Shown: in pieces, positions 23,202 to 32,126 of the stretch
How the letters are laid out: every line of letters begins with the position of its first letter
Position numbering within the stretch: position 1 is the first letter of the stretch
From: Heliopora coerulea
Taxonomy: Eukaryota; Cnidaria; Anthozoa; Scleralcyonacea; Helioporidae
Direction: 5' to 3'
Length of the DNA stretch: 64,000 nucleotides
Assembly (NCBI GenBank): GCA_030142905.1
Contig: JASJOG010000183.1
Coordinates: 248,001 to 312,000, forward strand
Made by a program: the position numbers and the translations under genes
Notes under the pieces: generated by a model
Databases searched by the model: none
Told to the model about the DNA's origin: nothing
The model's input: only the letters and a program-made list of their open reading frames with translations

Positions 23202-23656
23202 CCAAACTGAAACAATGGTATCTATACTACCATAAGCTTTACACTTGCTACAAACGGAAGTACAAGAAACTGAACAAAACAAAACTTTCTCTAAATATGG
23301 TAAGTTTAGGGTTAACAGTATCCAGAACTATAGCTGGTGGTATCACTTTGAATCCTATTATTTTGCGATGTATTAATCGTCCAGGTATTTTAATCCAAGG
23401 ATATTTATCAAAAAGTAATATCAATACCAAGACTGTTATGTGTAGATTCGCTCACACATCATATCAAAAAATTCTAACATAGTTAAAGACATATTTGTGT
23501 AGTATGCCATATGATGAATCGATATTACTGAGTGAACTAAAAATAATCGATAATATTGTTACTGATTTATGCCCACCTATTAATGGGATGTCTAAAAATA
23601 TGATAAAATATATGGTAATATATAATGAATCCGAAATTAAAGAATCCGTTTATTAA
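23138..23656 (+). pseudogene. conserved-type membrane protein, ~171 aa, one stop
   Basis: MPRRKSIVYNHISKNLSEDE begins a basic N-terminus rich in Tyr/Lys (YYHKLYTCYKRKYKKL), followed by a hydrophobic, glycine-containing segment (residues ~50-90). A TAG at 23480-23482 interrupts it, after which the same frame runs to 23656 (MPYDESILLSELKIID). The ATG follows TTAATATATGTTATAATAA. I remember similar unnamed proteins from cnidarian genome annotations; function unknown. Confidence 0.6.
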
Positions 23657-23780
23657 GGTCAGAGATTTTGTACAATGTTGTAAAAAAGCAACTATAGAGA
23701 TTGACAGTATGTTAGAGGATATTAATAGAATACATGTAGAGAATCAACCAAGTGACAAAAAGATGGTGGTTGACTTGTAG
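23625..23780 (+). CDS. small protein, 51 aa
   Basis: MNPKLKNPFIKVRDFVQCCK starts inside the end of the preceding gene in another frame, after ATATATGGTAATATATA. It looks helical and amphipathic with an acidic centre (IDSMLEDINR). No recognised domain. Confidence 0.4.
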   Translation: MNPKLKNPFIKVRDFVQCCKKATIEIDSMLEDINRIHVENQPSDKKMVVDL

Positions 23781-23869
23781 GTGATCTTACAATTGAGTAG
23801 TAGACAACCGTTGAGGTGTCGCAAAGTTAATTGTTTAGATGACTAGTAAATAAAATACATGATATATAG

Positions 23870-24345
23870 ATGAGTGAAGAAACACATAAAATAACAGCAA
23901 CAAAAAAGGAAAAAGATCCAAAGAGGGTTGAGGCTGGTAAGCGTTTGGCTGCTATTTTTAAAGCTGCAAAAGAGAAAAAACATGCGGAATAAAACAGAGT
24001 CAGAGAACTCCAATGGTGACTTTAATAAGATAGATGAACGATCTTCAAGCTCGATACTCAGAAAATGATTTCAGAAAAAGATCGTTCATCTATCTCAATA
24101 TATCCAAGCTCTCACTTCTTCTCAAAAAAACATCAGGTGAATTTAATATCAATTATGGTCTGGTATTCGGTTTTATAGGAACAGCTGTTGCTATTGCCTC
24201 TTTGTATTATAGAAGAGAGGAGTATAAAAGAGAGACCTTAAAACCAGTCGTTATTAATAGAGTGGAACAAGAAAAAGAGCCCAAACATGGAACTATTAAG
24301 CCAACGAAAAAACAGCCAGAAATTATATTAGACAGTTTGGAATAA
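23870..24345 (+). pseudogene. small basic membrane protein split by a SINE insertion
   Basis: The 5' part (23870-23992) encodes a Lys-rich segment with KDPKRVEAGKRLAAI. After a frameshift and a 108-bp insertion (24028-24135), coding resumes at about 24136 with FNINYGLVFGFIGTAVAIAS, a single membrane helix, then a charged tail to the stop at 24345. The duplicated target flanking the insertion explains the split. The start follows ATACATGATATATAG. Confidence 0.65.
24028..24135. mobile_element. SINE family A tail insertion with 13-bp target duplication
   Basis: The 108-bp insert consists of two family-A tail pieces in opposite orientation (GATGAACGATCTTCAAGCTC, then GATCGTTCATCTATCTC). It is flanked by GGTGACTTTAATA (24015-24027) and GGTGAATTTAATA (24136-24148), a target duplication with one mismatch. 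The inverted 5' portion is what twin-primed retrotransposition produces. Confidence 0.8.
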
Positions 24346-24397
24346 CAGACATTTGAAATACACGAAAGGACTATCCATAAAATATAAATTAATGTAT

Positions 24398-24742
24398 ATG
24401 GAACATTTAAAAACTGACGAATGAGTTTCTCGGGATAACAAAAAATGTTTATACCCATAATGATGATTTATGGTTCAGAGAGTTTGAGATAACAACGATT
24501 TTGAAGTATAATAACAGAAGAGAAGTTTTCAAATACAATATTCCTGACGATAAAAAAAAATGAGAGTTAAGAAGAATATAGTGTTCTCTAATGGTAAGAC
24601 AATAGAAACACTGGTAGCGATGGTCGATGAACTAGGATTATATAGATTGATATTTCTTTCTGACTATGAACATAAAAAACAGTTCAAAAAATGGTTATTC
24701 ATGGCTGTTTTACCATCTTTAAGGGAACAGATTAAAAAATAG
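24398..24742 (+). pseudogene. BRO-N domain protein, degenerate copy
   Basis: From ATG 24398, after a stop, comes NDDLWFREFEITTILKY, the strand-helix core of a BRO-N (baculovirus repeated ORF N-terminal) DNA-binding domain. Then a 1-bp shift leads to ELGLYRLIFLSDYEHKKQFK and WLFMAVLPSLREQI, the usual ending of the domain. A paralogue lies directly downstream. BRO-N proteins are typical of large DNA viruses and phages and of virus-derived insertions. Confidence 0.7.
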
Positions 24743-24839
24743 TCCAACAGAATTCATGTTACCAGGACGATAACGTGGCCAAAAACCATTAAATTGAAAT
24801 AAAAATTATATAAAGTAATATCATATAACAGTGTATAAT

Positions 24840-25658
24840 ATGTCATTAACAGTCAAGAAATTTGATAACAAAGATTTGAATATATCCCTTGATGCTTATA
24901 TCGATAATAAGCAGAATATCTGGTTCAAGGGTAAAGAGATCGCCACATTATTGGGGTATGAGTGCCCTAGAAATGCAATTCGCGATCACGTTCATAAAGA
25001 TTATAAGACGGAATATAAGGACTTAAAAGGGGCACTGATTCACTGCCCTCCATTAAATGTCCAATCAAACACCATTTTCATCAAGAAACCTGGACTTTAC
25101 GCACTTATTTTTAGATCCATGTTAGAATCTGCAAAAGTGTTCCAGAATTGGGTTTTCTCTGAAGTGCTGCCATCAATAAGAAAGTATGGACACTATAGGA
25201 TGTTCAACCTTAACACACTCACTTTCAAAATGGAAGATGAATATGATCTACATGCTAAACTAGTTCAATTCATTAGACGATTTTACCCAGAAATACTAAT
25301 GAATGCTGGACTTGGAGAGTATCAAGACACCAAAGATAAACGCATCAAATCGTTCAAAAAGGGATATATGAAAGGATTTAATTCAAATTCAAAATCTTCA
25401 TAAGCATTATAATGGTGTTTGCATAGAGTTCAAAACCCCTCAGTGTAACGATGTTTTATCAGGCCAACTGAAAGAATTAATGGAGCGTTATAAGATAATG
25501 GCTATAAATGAATAGTTTCTAATGACTGTGACCTTATCACAAAGGAATTGAATGACTATATGCACGATATTCGCATCAGATGTAAATACTCTAGACGGAA
25601 ATTCTTATCCAGGAAAACACTAAGTCGGCATGTTAAATATTTCCACAGAATCAGATAA
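24840..25658 (+). pseudogene. BRO-N protein with C-terminal nuclease-like and finger-like regions
   Basis: ATG 24840 is preceded by TATAAAGTAATATCATATAA. Residues 1-115 form an intact BRO-N domain (WFKGKEIATLLGY, KKPGLYALIFRSMLESAKVF, WVFSEVLPSIRKYG). The frame ends at 25403. Beyond it, two other frames continue the protein to 25658: a segment with YNGVCIEFKTPQ resembles the Glu-x-Lys core of VRR-NUC/PD-(D/E)XK nucleases, and the last ~25 residues have a finger-like C...H...H pattern in which one expected Cys reads Ser. This order is seen in some invertebrate viruses, from memory. At least two frameshifts. Confidence 0.7.
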
Positions 25659-25726
25659 ATTAACACCCATTTTTAATGTTTTATTATATACCCATTGTTT
25701 GTGTATATAATAATTTGCAACCATAA

Positions 25727-25753
25727 AATAAAATATGTATTATTATATACACA
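25727..25753 (+). promoter_or_regulatory. TATATA-type promoter-like motif
   Basis: TATTATTATATACACA ends directly before the ATG at 25754, and an inverted partner GTGTATATAATAAT lies at 25701-25715. Similar motifs precede many genes of the block. Confidence 0.5.
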
Positions 25754-25990
25754 ATGCGTACAGTCAATAAGAAAGAACTGTTGAACGAACTCTATGATGC
25801 TACTCTGGTGACCGCAGGTGTTATAGGTTTATTAATGGCATCCAAGAAGTTAGCGGGTGAAAAGTTTACAGACGCAACGACGTTAAAGGACACAGCAAAG
25901 TTAGCAGTCGGTGTCGCAGCTAGTACAATGCTGGTTAAGTGGGCTCAAGATAAGACGTATTTACCAGTTGATCCCTTTAATAAGCAGTAA
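25754..25990 (+). CDS. small membrane protein, 78 aa, intact
   Basis: A short charged start (RTVNKKELLNELYDA) is followed by LVTAGVIGLLMASKKLAG and, after a turn, LAVGVAASTMLVKWAQDKTY, giving two small Ala/Gly-rich helices compatible with a membrane hairpin. It is one of the few uninterrupted genes here. The size and place suggest a virion membrane or minor structural protein, but no known family is assigned. Confidence 0.6.
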   Translation: MRTVNKKELLNELYDATLVTAGVIGLLMASKKLAGEKFTDATTLKDTAKLAVGVAASTMLVKWAQDKTYLPVDPFNKQ

Positions 25991-26016
25991 ATATATGCTA
26001 TTATATACAGATAATA

Positions 26017-26443
26017 ATGGCTAGTATTATAGGAGGGATGTTACAAACAGCATTTGTTGGTCTTGCATTTGCTGGAAGTGGTTATCTCTTTAGGATGCTT
26101 GATAAAAATGGTTATGAAGCTGAAATGAAAAGACATAATATAGCACTAGAGGAATTAGCTGCATCCAAAGAATAGTTCTATGAAAATGAAGTCAAGCAAC
26201 GTGATAGAATCCAACAGTTAAGACAAGAATTATGAGATGCTAATGAAGACCTTGAGAGGACAAACGAAACACTCGACAATCTCAGACGGGTCCAAACAAT
26301 ACAATATAATGGAAAAACATTCAACAGAGAACCGCAATTAAGTAATTTTTACCAACCAAGCATAGAAACGAAGGAAAAATCAGCATATCACTATTGGTTC
26401 TATTGGTATTGGAACAGGATCTATATTGAGCAGATATGTTTGA
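26017..26443 (+). pseudogene. coiled-coil membrane protein, two stops and a frameshift
   Basis: MASIIGGMLQTAFVGLAFAG forms an N-terminal membrane helix, followed by a long charged coiled coil (DKNGYEAEMKRHN, VKQRDRIQQLRQE). Stops lie at 26173 (TAG) and 26233 (TGA). Near the end another frame gives a Gly/Ile-rich hydrophobic tail (ITIGSIGIGTGSILSRYV), so the original was probably anchored at both ends. The ATG follows CTATTATATACAGATAATA. Confidence 0.65.
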
Positions 26444-26472
26444 AATGTGATGTATATCAGTATACAAAAATA

Positions 26473-26835
26473 ATGGATGTATTAGAAGCTCTGTGTCATG
26501 GGTTTAAATTCGAAGAAATCGTTAAAAATAATATATGATTTACCGGCTCTTTATAATAGTGAAGAAAAGAAAGAAAATGATGAAAACTATTGCAGAGATT
26601 GTGAAATAGAGCTAAAGATAATAGATGGACTTTTCATTGTGATCAATGTGGTGCAGTTGGTGATAGTGTTATGGTCAGTGAATGGATCGAAAATATACAG
26701 TCACATAGAAATATATCTGTATATATCAGAAGTCATAACATAGGAAAGAGATTGCAGAAATGCGTTTATCACAACCACCTTCGTCTTGTTTTTGAAGATT
26801 TCCTAAAAGTTGTCGATAGAATGACTAAATATTGA
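26473..26835 (+). pseudogene. zinc-ribbon protein, candidate late transcription factor
   Basis: After several frame changes the region reads YCRDCEIELKIIDG followed by FHCDQCGAVGD, a CxxC-CxxC zinc ribbon of the type in TFIIB and in poxvirus VLTF3-like factors. A helical stretch up to 26835 (HNHLRLVFEDFLKVVDRMTK) follows. The ribbon is clear; the viral transcription-factor role is inference from fold and context. At least two frameshifts. Confidence 0.5.
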
Positions 26836-27054
26836 TTGATAAAGAAAAACATTTCCAGATATGACTACTATATAATAAGACTTTCCAGTCGCATCAATGC
26901 GATATCAAGAAAGAAACCAAAAAACCTGGTGCATGGTAAAACCAGAAAAATATTCGATGATAGACTTTTTGGAAGAGTTTATCCGCTTTTATGGTGGGCC
27001 AAAAACTGCAGATGTAAGTATTATTTGAAATGGAAAAAAATACCTAAAAAATAA
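26836..27054 (+). pseudogene. basic C-terminal extension or separate small gene
   Basis: The frame continues directly after the preceding stop with IKKNISRYDYYIIRLSSRIN and ends Lys-rich. It may be the end of the zinc-ribbon gene after a nonsense mutation or a separate gene. No domain recognised. Confidence 0.35.
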
Positions 27055-27059
27055 TTTTC

Positions 27060-27081
27060 TGTATATATAGTATATAGAAAA
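27060..27081 (+). promoter_or_regulatory. TATATA-type promoter-like motif
   Basis: TGTATATATAGTATATAGAA precedes the ATG at 27082. An almost identical stretch, TGTGTATATAGTATATAAAA, precedes the ATG at 27348. Confidence 0.55.
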
Positions 27082-27268
27082 ATGTCAAACAAAAAGTTAC
27101 AGGACTTCACATCCAAATGCACATAAATTAGATGAGTTATATAACAATTTTCTAAATAGTCGTGTAGGATGTAATCGTTGTGGTAGTATGTCCTTTTTAT
27201 TTAATCGAGAGGGTTGCTGTTTATCTGAACCATGTAAGACTAAAGAGGAAGCCTATAAAGCATATTGA
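27082..27268 (+). pseudogene. small Cys-rich protein (~60 aa), frameshifted
   Basis: MSNKKLQDF shifts frame into PNAHKLDELYNNFLNSRVG, then CNRCG and CCLSEPC, four or five cysteines spaced like a small zinc-binding knuckle. One indel near 27110. Confidence 0.45.
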
Positions 27269-27325
27269 AGCTCTTGATGTTAATTACTTATACAAATACT
27301 CTTAATTGGTTTAAAAAATGATTTT

Positions 27326-27347
27326 CTGTGTATATAGTATATAAAAA
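27326..27347 (+). promoter_or_regulatory. TATATA-type promoter-like motif
   Basis: TGTGTATATAGTATATAAAA ends at the ATG and repeats the motif before 27082. Confidence 0.55.
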
Positions 27348-27620
27348 ATGGTTTACGACAAGTTACATGACTCTTCATATCCAGAAGCAGATGAACGTGA
27401 TGAACTTTATGAAAAAGTGGAACAAGGAATGAGTGCTTTTGATAGTTTTTATGTACTCCATGAGTATATTGGACTTTGTAAAGACTACAAATACGATATA
27501 TATGATAATTTGGATGACGATTGTGAAGAGTATATAAAAGCTTTCATTGGTTAGGAAAATAATATTGATGAAGACAGTTCAGATTCAAATTACACAGCAA
27601 CATCAGATTCTTCAAATTAA
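27348..27620 (+). pseudogene. acidic small protein (~90 aa), one stop
   Basis: MVYDKLHDSSYPEADERDEL begins an acidic, Tyr-rich protein. TAG at 27552 interrupts it, and the same frame continues with DEDSSDSNYTATSDSSN to 27620. No known domain. Confidence 0.5.
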
Positions 27621-27663
27621 TCACTTAAATATTATTTTAGATAACATTATTATATATAGTGTT

Positions 27664-27897
27664 ATGACTGAAACAAATAATAAACCACAACGTGGTCGTG
27701 GAAGACCCAGGAAATATTTCATAGATGAAGAGAGAAAACAAGAATACAAACGATATGTAAAGGAATGTATGGAAAGAAACCCATTTTATTGTGTGTTCTG
27801 TGACCATACTTATCATATGGCAAGTAAAAGCAAACACTTAAAAAGCAAAATACATCTAAAATTTTTGCAAAAAATGTGGGTGAATTTTAATTCTTAA
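27664..27897 (+). CDS. AT-hook and C2H2-finger protein, 77 aa
   Basis: The start follows ATTATTATATATAGTGTT. RGRGRPRKY at residues ~10-18 is an AT-hook (minor-groove binding), and residues ~42-62 give FYCVFCDHTYHMASKSKHLKS, a C2H2-like finger with a third His downstream. A DNA-binding regulatory or packaging protein is likely. The frame is uninterrupted. Confidence 0.65.
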   Translation: MTETNNKPQRGRGRPRKYFIDEERKQEYKRYVKECMERNPFYCVFCDHTYHMASKSKHLKSKIHLKFLQKMWVNFNS

Positions 27898-27934
27898 ATA
27901 ATTAATGCGTTAAATTGGCTTAAAGAATCTTGTT

Positions 27935-27957
27935 TATACCATATGTTATATGGTATA
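27935..27957 (+). promoter_or_regulatory. palindromic promoter-like element
   Basis: TATACCATAT-GTT-ATATGGTATA is a perfect palindrome with 10-bp arms, 13 bp before the ATG at 27971. It may be the replicase promoter or a protein-binding site. Confidence 0.5.
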
Positions 27958-27970
27958 AAGAACATTTTTC

Positions 27971-28744
27971 ATGACTAAAGATTTCATCAATCCGATAACT
28001 GGGAGGTTTGTATCTCAGACATACTACAATAGGGTTATGAAAAAAATCGCCCGTGAAAAAGCCATAGAAGAAGAGAAGTTAGAATTGGCTCGAAACAGAT
28101 TAGAAAGACAGTTGAACAATAGACCCAAACAATGCCACCACCTGCTCAGCAATTTGAGGTCGTAAATGACGAAAAAATAGAAGATAAAAAAATAGCAAAA
28201 AGGACTGGTTTGAAAAGAAAAGTCATAAAACAAATTGTCAAAAACCGTCTAATCGCAAAAAGGACCGGTCTGAAAAGGAAAACCATCCGTATACCAAAAA
28301 AAAACTATACTAACCCTCTGAATGCCGAAAAAGTCATACTCAAAAAAATATTTGAATGCCTTAGTGGAGAGAGAAAGAAGGGACAAAGAGTGGTAAAAGG
28401 CCCTGGATAAGGCCAATGAACTCAATTCCCTCATGGAATACGAACCTGTCCGTTCTGATAAGTACCCCATGATTGGCCTATCTCTATACGAAGCAAGATG
28501 CTATGAACTGGACTTTATAAACAGAAGAACTGTTATGTTTGAAAGGAACTCTTCGTTTGTCAACCTATTTAGAAGGAGGATGAGAAGGAACGGAAACGGA
28601 TGGGAAACTGTTTCTGTCACCATAGACGTTGTTATTAAAGACGATAGAGCACCTTTAGAGAAGCAGGAGAAAACCAAACTTTTGGACCATTTGAAGAGAG
28701 TCAACCAAGAGGCTTATAAAGACGTGATATTTACCAGTTTTTGA
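27971..28744 (+). pseudogene. replication gene, N-terminal basic region
   Basis: MTKDFINPITGRFVSQTYYN starts the region. A frame change near 28135 leads to a segment with a duplicated 20-residue unit containing KRTGLKRK (28190-28310), then, past a stop near 28395, a region with SDKYPMIGLSLYEARCYELD to 28744. The repeated basic unit suggests DNA binding. I place it in the same gene as the polymerase because order and strand are continuous and spacing is small, but a separate gene is possible. Confidence 0.5.
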
Positions 28745-28789
28745 TGTATGAGCGCTCTTGTTGACAAATGTAACAACTAAAAAAAATAA

Positions 28790-30443
28790 TTCAAAATAAA
28801 GGCTCCTGTGTGCAGGACTATATTTATGAAGCTGGTAAAGGGGGAAATGGATTCAAAAGATACACTAAAATATCCCTTACTGAAGAAATCATTAAATATG
28901 TGTTTGATAGACATGCCAAATAACCCTCCACTAGAGAATTATTAGGCTGGAGGGATAACTGCCACACTAATGTGTCTATATATGCTTTGTACCCCTTCTA
29001 TAACAAATTTATGTCCTCTCCAGCACCTAGAAACAATGGAAATACAGTTCGTCTGTGTTTTATATGCAAAGATGGTCATTGTTTTCCAATATTGAATGAA
29101 AACCTAATAACTAAGATTACAAAAGGATCTCCATTATTAAACCACTTGGATCTCATACAGTGGAATTCTAAACAAAATGAAGATAAAATAGAAATCTGTA
29201 AAATTAAGAAAGACTAGTATAATATTATTAATCACTCCAAAAAGTGCTTTATTTGCAAATTCTGATAAAACAAAAAATTATGAAAACTATGTGATTGTGC
29301 TTCCTGATGGACACAATGGTAAAGATATGATGGTAGAGACCATGCACAGGGCACACACTCATATAGAGTACTTCCACTACGATGGAAGGAGCCAAATCGA
29401 TGGGTTAATGACTCCTGATTTGAAAAATATGGTTTCCGGTAAATAATGACTATGAACTGAAGAAAAATCTTTGCGACCAGCTTTTTGAAAAGTATCCAGT
29501 AGATGCTTTCAAATTTAACAACCAATATCTGACTTCAATAGCAGTAAATCTGTTTAAACAACTATATGGGCACTTAAAAAGTTCCAATTATAACGAACAC
29601 GTGATATCAATCATTGATGACTACTATCCAAAGGCACTGCAGCATACATTCCATAAAGAATTCAATAAGGATGACGAAGAAGTGGAACTAACTGCTTTAG
29701 ATATTGCAAAAGACTACCCATCAGTGCTGCCAACTAACGAACGTGATATCCCATTATATAATATACACAATAAGATAAGAAAATTTGATGGAAACTAAAG
29801 ACAAGCGAATACTATATTAATGAAACACTAATAAAGAAGCATAAAACACTAAATAATGACCCAATAATAATAGAAGTTGGATTTTACGAAAGAAATCTGA
29901 TTGACTATCTACTCAAAGAAATTTATAACACTCCAAGATATAAAACTGCAACTAGTAACTGATATGTCAATCAAATATGATGTATTCAAAGAGTAAATCA
30001 AATATATTTTTGACAATTTTGACGAATCCACTGCTAAAAAGTTGGCAAACCGACTCATTGGATACTTAGGAACGAAATATGATAAAAGTAGCGAAGGATT
30101 TACTTCCACTAGTTATGACACTGCTTGCGCTGTTTGGAAGGAGGCTCTTGAAAATAATGAGAAAGTGAGTATCCATAAGGAAGATGATTTCTTTCTAATC
30201 CGCAAAATAGATATCAAAAGGAGGATGGTTGAAAACTGTTCTATTAATAGACATGTTATATCAGGATCGGTCATGAAGCTTTTGGAAGTGATTGAAGAAA
30301 CTTGTGATCAATATACTATAATTCATGGATACAATACTGATGCTGTCTACTGTGAAAATTCATGCAAAGATCACTCAATAAAAGGTAAACAACAAAAATT
30401 TACTTCTGATATGATCGGTAAAGTGTATCAAAAGGTAGGGTAG
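28790..30443 (+). pseudogene. B-family DNA polymerase region
   Basis: Three conserved regions occur in the right order: motif A-like LDIAKDYPSVL (~29697-29730, catalytic-type Asp plus Tyr-Pro-Ser), motif B-like KKLANRLIGYLG (~30033-30070) and motif C-like GYNTDAVY (30327-30350, where the first Asp of the usual pair reads Asn). The upstream part (28972-29215) has a Cys-containing segment LCFICKDGHC. The region is broken by at least four stops or shifts. Spacing suggests the protein-primed, Polinton-like group. Not functional as read. Confidence 0.65.
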
Positions 30444-31692
30444 ACCCCTCCTATGATTGAAAAATCTTACAGAAAGAATATCGACTTAGATTACTATATA
30501 ATAGAACCTGGAAAAAGAAACTAAATAACAGGAGGTGCTGGATGTGGCAAAACCACAAAACTGATAAATCATGCCAAAGAAAGTAAAAATCTTATTACAT
30601 TCAGCTTCACCCACAAGGCTGTGGATAACATTAGAAGTAGAGTTGACAATAGTTTGAAAAATAAAGTGGATACATTTGATACTTACTTCAATGAATATAT
30701 ATCAGATGCAGAAAACCTCAAACTATTGACCAATAAGGATGTATTTATAGACGAATTCACTATGGTTCCAAATAAATGGATCACTTTGATTTATCATAGC
30801 TATGTGGCAAATACTCTGAAGGTTAACCTATATGGAGATGCAAACCAATGTGACCCTGTTAGATACAGTAGTTGATTAAAGTATGACTATACATGCAAAG
30901 AGTCCTGCTATATTGGAGATGTGTCCTGATACTATTGAACTTAAATATATTGAAGAGAGTACTAGATATGACAAGAAAACTTTTGATATGCTGACTAACT
31001 TCCTACAGACCGGTCGCTTGAACCAAAAATTGACCAACTATACAGACACATTTGTCAATATATGCTACTTCAATAGCACTAGAAAGGAGATTAATGAAAG
31101 GTGTTCTGATGCATTTTGCGAAAGTAAGAACCACCTAAAAATTAACGTCTTCTACAATGGATCTAAAGAAGAATATAAAGTCTGCCCGGGCACACCTGTG
31201 ATATGTATTGATAACATGAAGGACCATGGTATGTTCAACTCTCAGCAGTTCACCATTAAAGATATAAATATAAATGGAGTAAGTATAAAGGAAAATGACC
31301 AAAAGTTCTCTTTGGACGAATTTAGAAAGAAGTTCAATCTAGCATTCTGTATGACAGTATACAAATATCAGGGACCAGAGATAGACCAACACTATAACAT
31401 TTTTGAACAAGCCATGAATGAGGCCATTAGCAAGAAACAATTATATACAGTATTAAGCAGGACAACAAAATTCGAATACATACATGCAGAAAACGTGGAT
31501 GCAAAATATACGTACAATTCTAAGAACAAATACGAAGTAGTTTCAATAGGGCACACAGAATATCAAAAAGATAAGATTTATAAAATAGAATTTGATGACG
31601 GAACCATTTACATTGGATCTACGATAGAGACCAAAGAAACCAGACTAAAAGAGCATTTGTCTGACACCAAATCTAAACTATACAAAAATTAA
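30444..31692 (+). pseudogene. SF1 helicase fused to a GIY-YIG domain
   Basis: Walker A GGAGCGKTTKL at 30531 follows a stop in the same frame. Walker B VFIDEFTM lies at ~30740-30765 and motif III LYGDANQCDP at ~30831. After a frame change at 30875, motif V/VI-like TVYKYQG and LYTVLSRTTKFEY lie at ~31350-31480. These define a Pif1/RecD-like superfamily 1 helicase. The same frame runs on into IYKIEFDDGTIYIGST and TRLKEHL (~31576-31660), a GIY-YIG nuclease start with its Arg helix. The polymerase frame reaches 30443, so all three activities may have been one polypeptide. Confidence 0.8.
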
Positions 31693-32126
31693 GACAAAAA
31701 TCCTAAAATATCACTAGTCATAAATTGCCCTTGCAAAAATAAACACAAATTAGAAAAGATAGAAAAGAAACACGTAAATGATTACGCCAAAAAACATGGT
31801 GATAAAGTACTTAATAAAGAGGCAATGAAGAAATCAAAGAAAAACCAGAAATCAAATACAGTTTCAAAATAGAGAAAGAGGAAGATCTGTTAAACAGAAT
31901 AGAAAATATGCTCGCAATCGAAAATGATGAAAAGAACAAACAATTGAAAATCCACTTTTGCAATGGTGGGGAAAATGTCAAGGTAACCAAGTGTTACGGA
32001 AAAATATTACTCGCTGAAGCAATGGATTACATGAAACTTCAACAAAAATCATTGAAACTGCAACTTATTCAACTGAGATATATTTATCTATTAAAATGGG
32101 TATTACCCGAGCCGCTGAACTTCTGA
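31693..32126 (+). pseudogene. C-terminal tail of the helicase/GIY-YIG gene
   Basis: Beyond the stop at 31690 the same frame continues with KISLVINCPCKNKHKLEKIE, which supplies the Glu-containing helix expected late in GIY-YIG domains, then a Lys/Asn-rich tail with several frame changes. The last frame ends at 32126, just before the inverted repeat at 32154. Confidence 0.5.
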
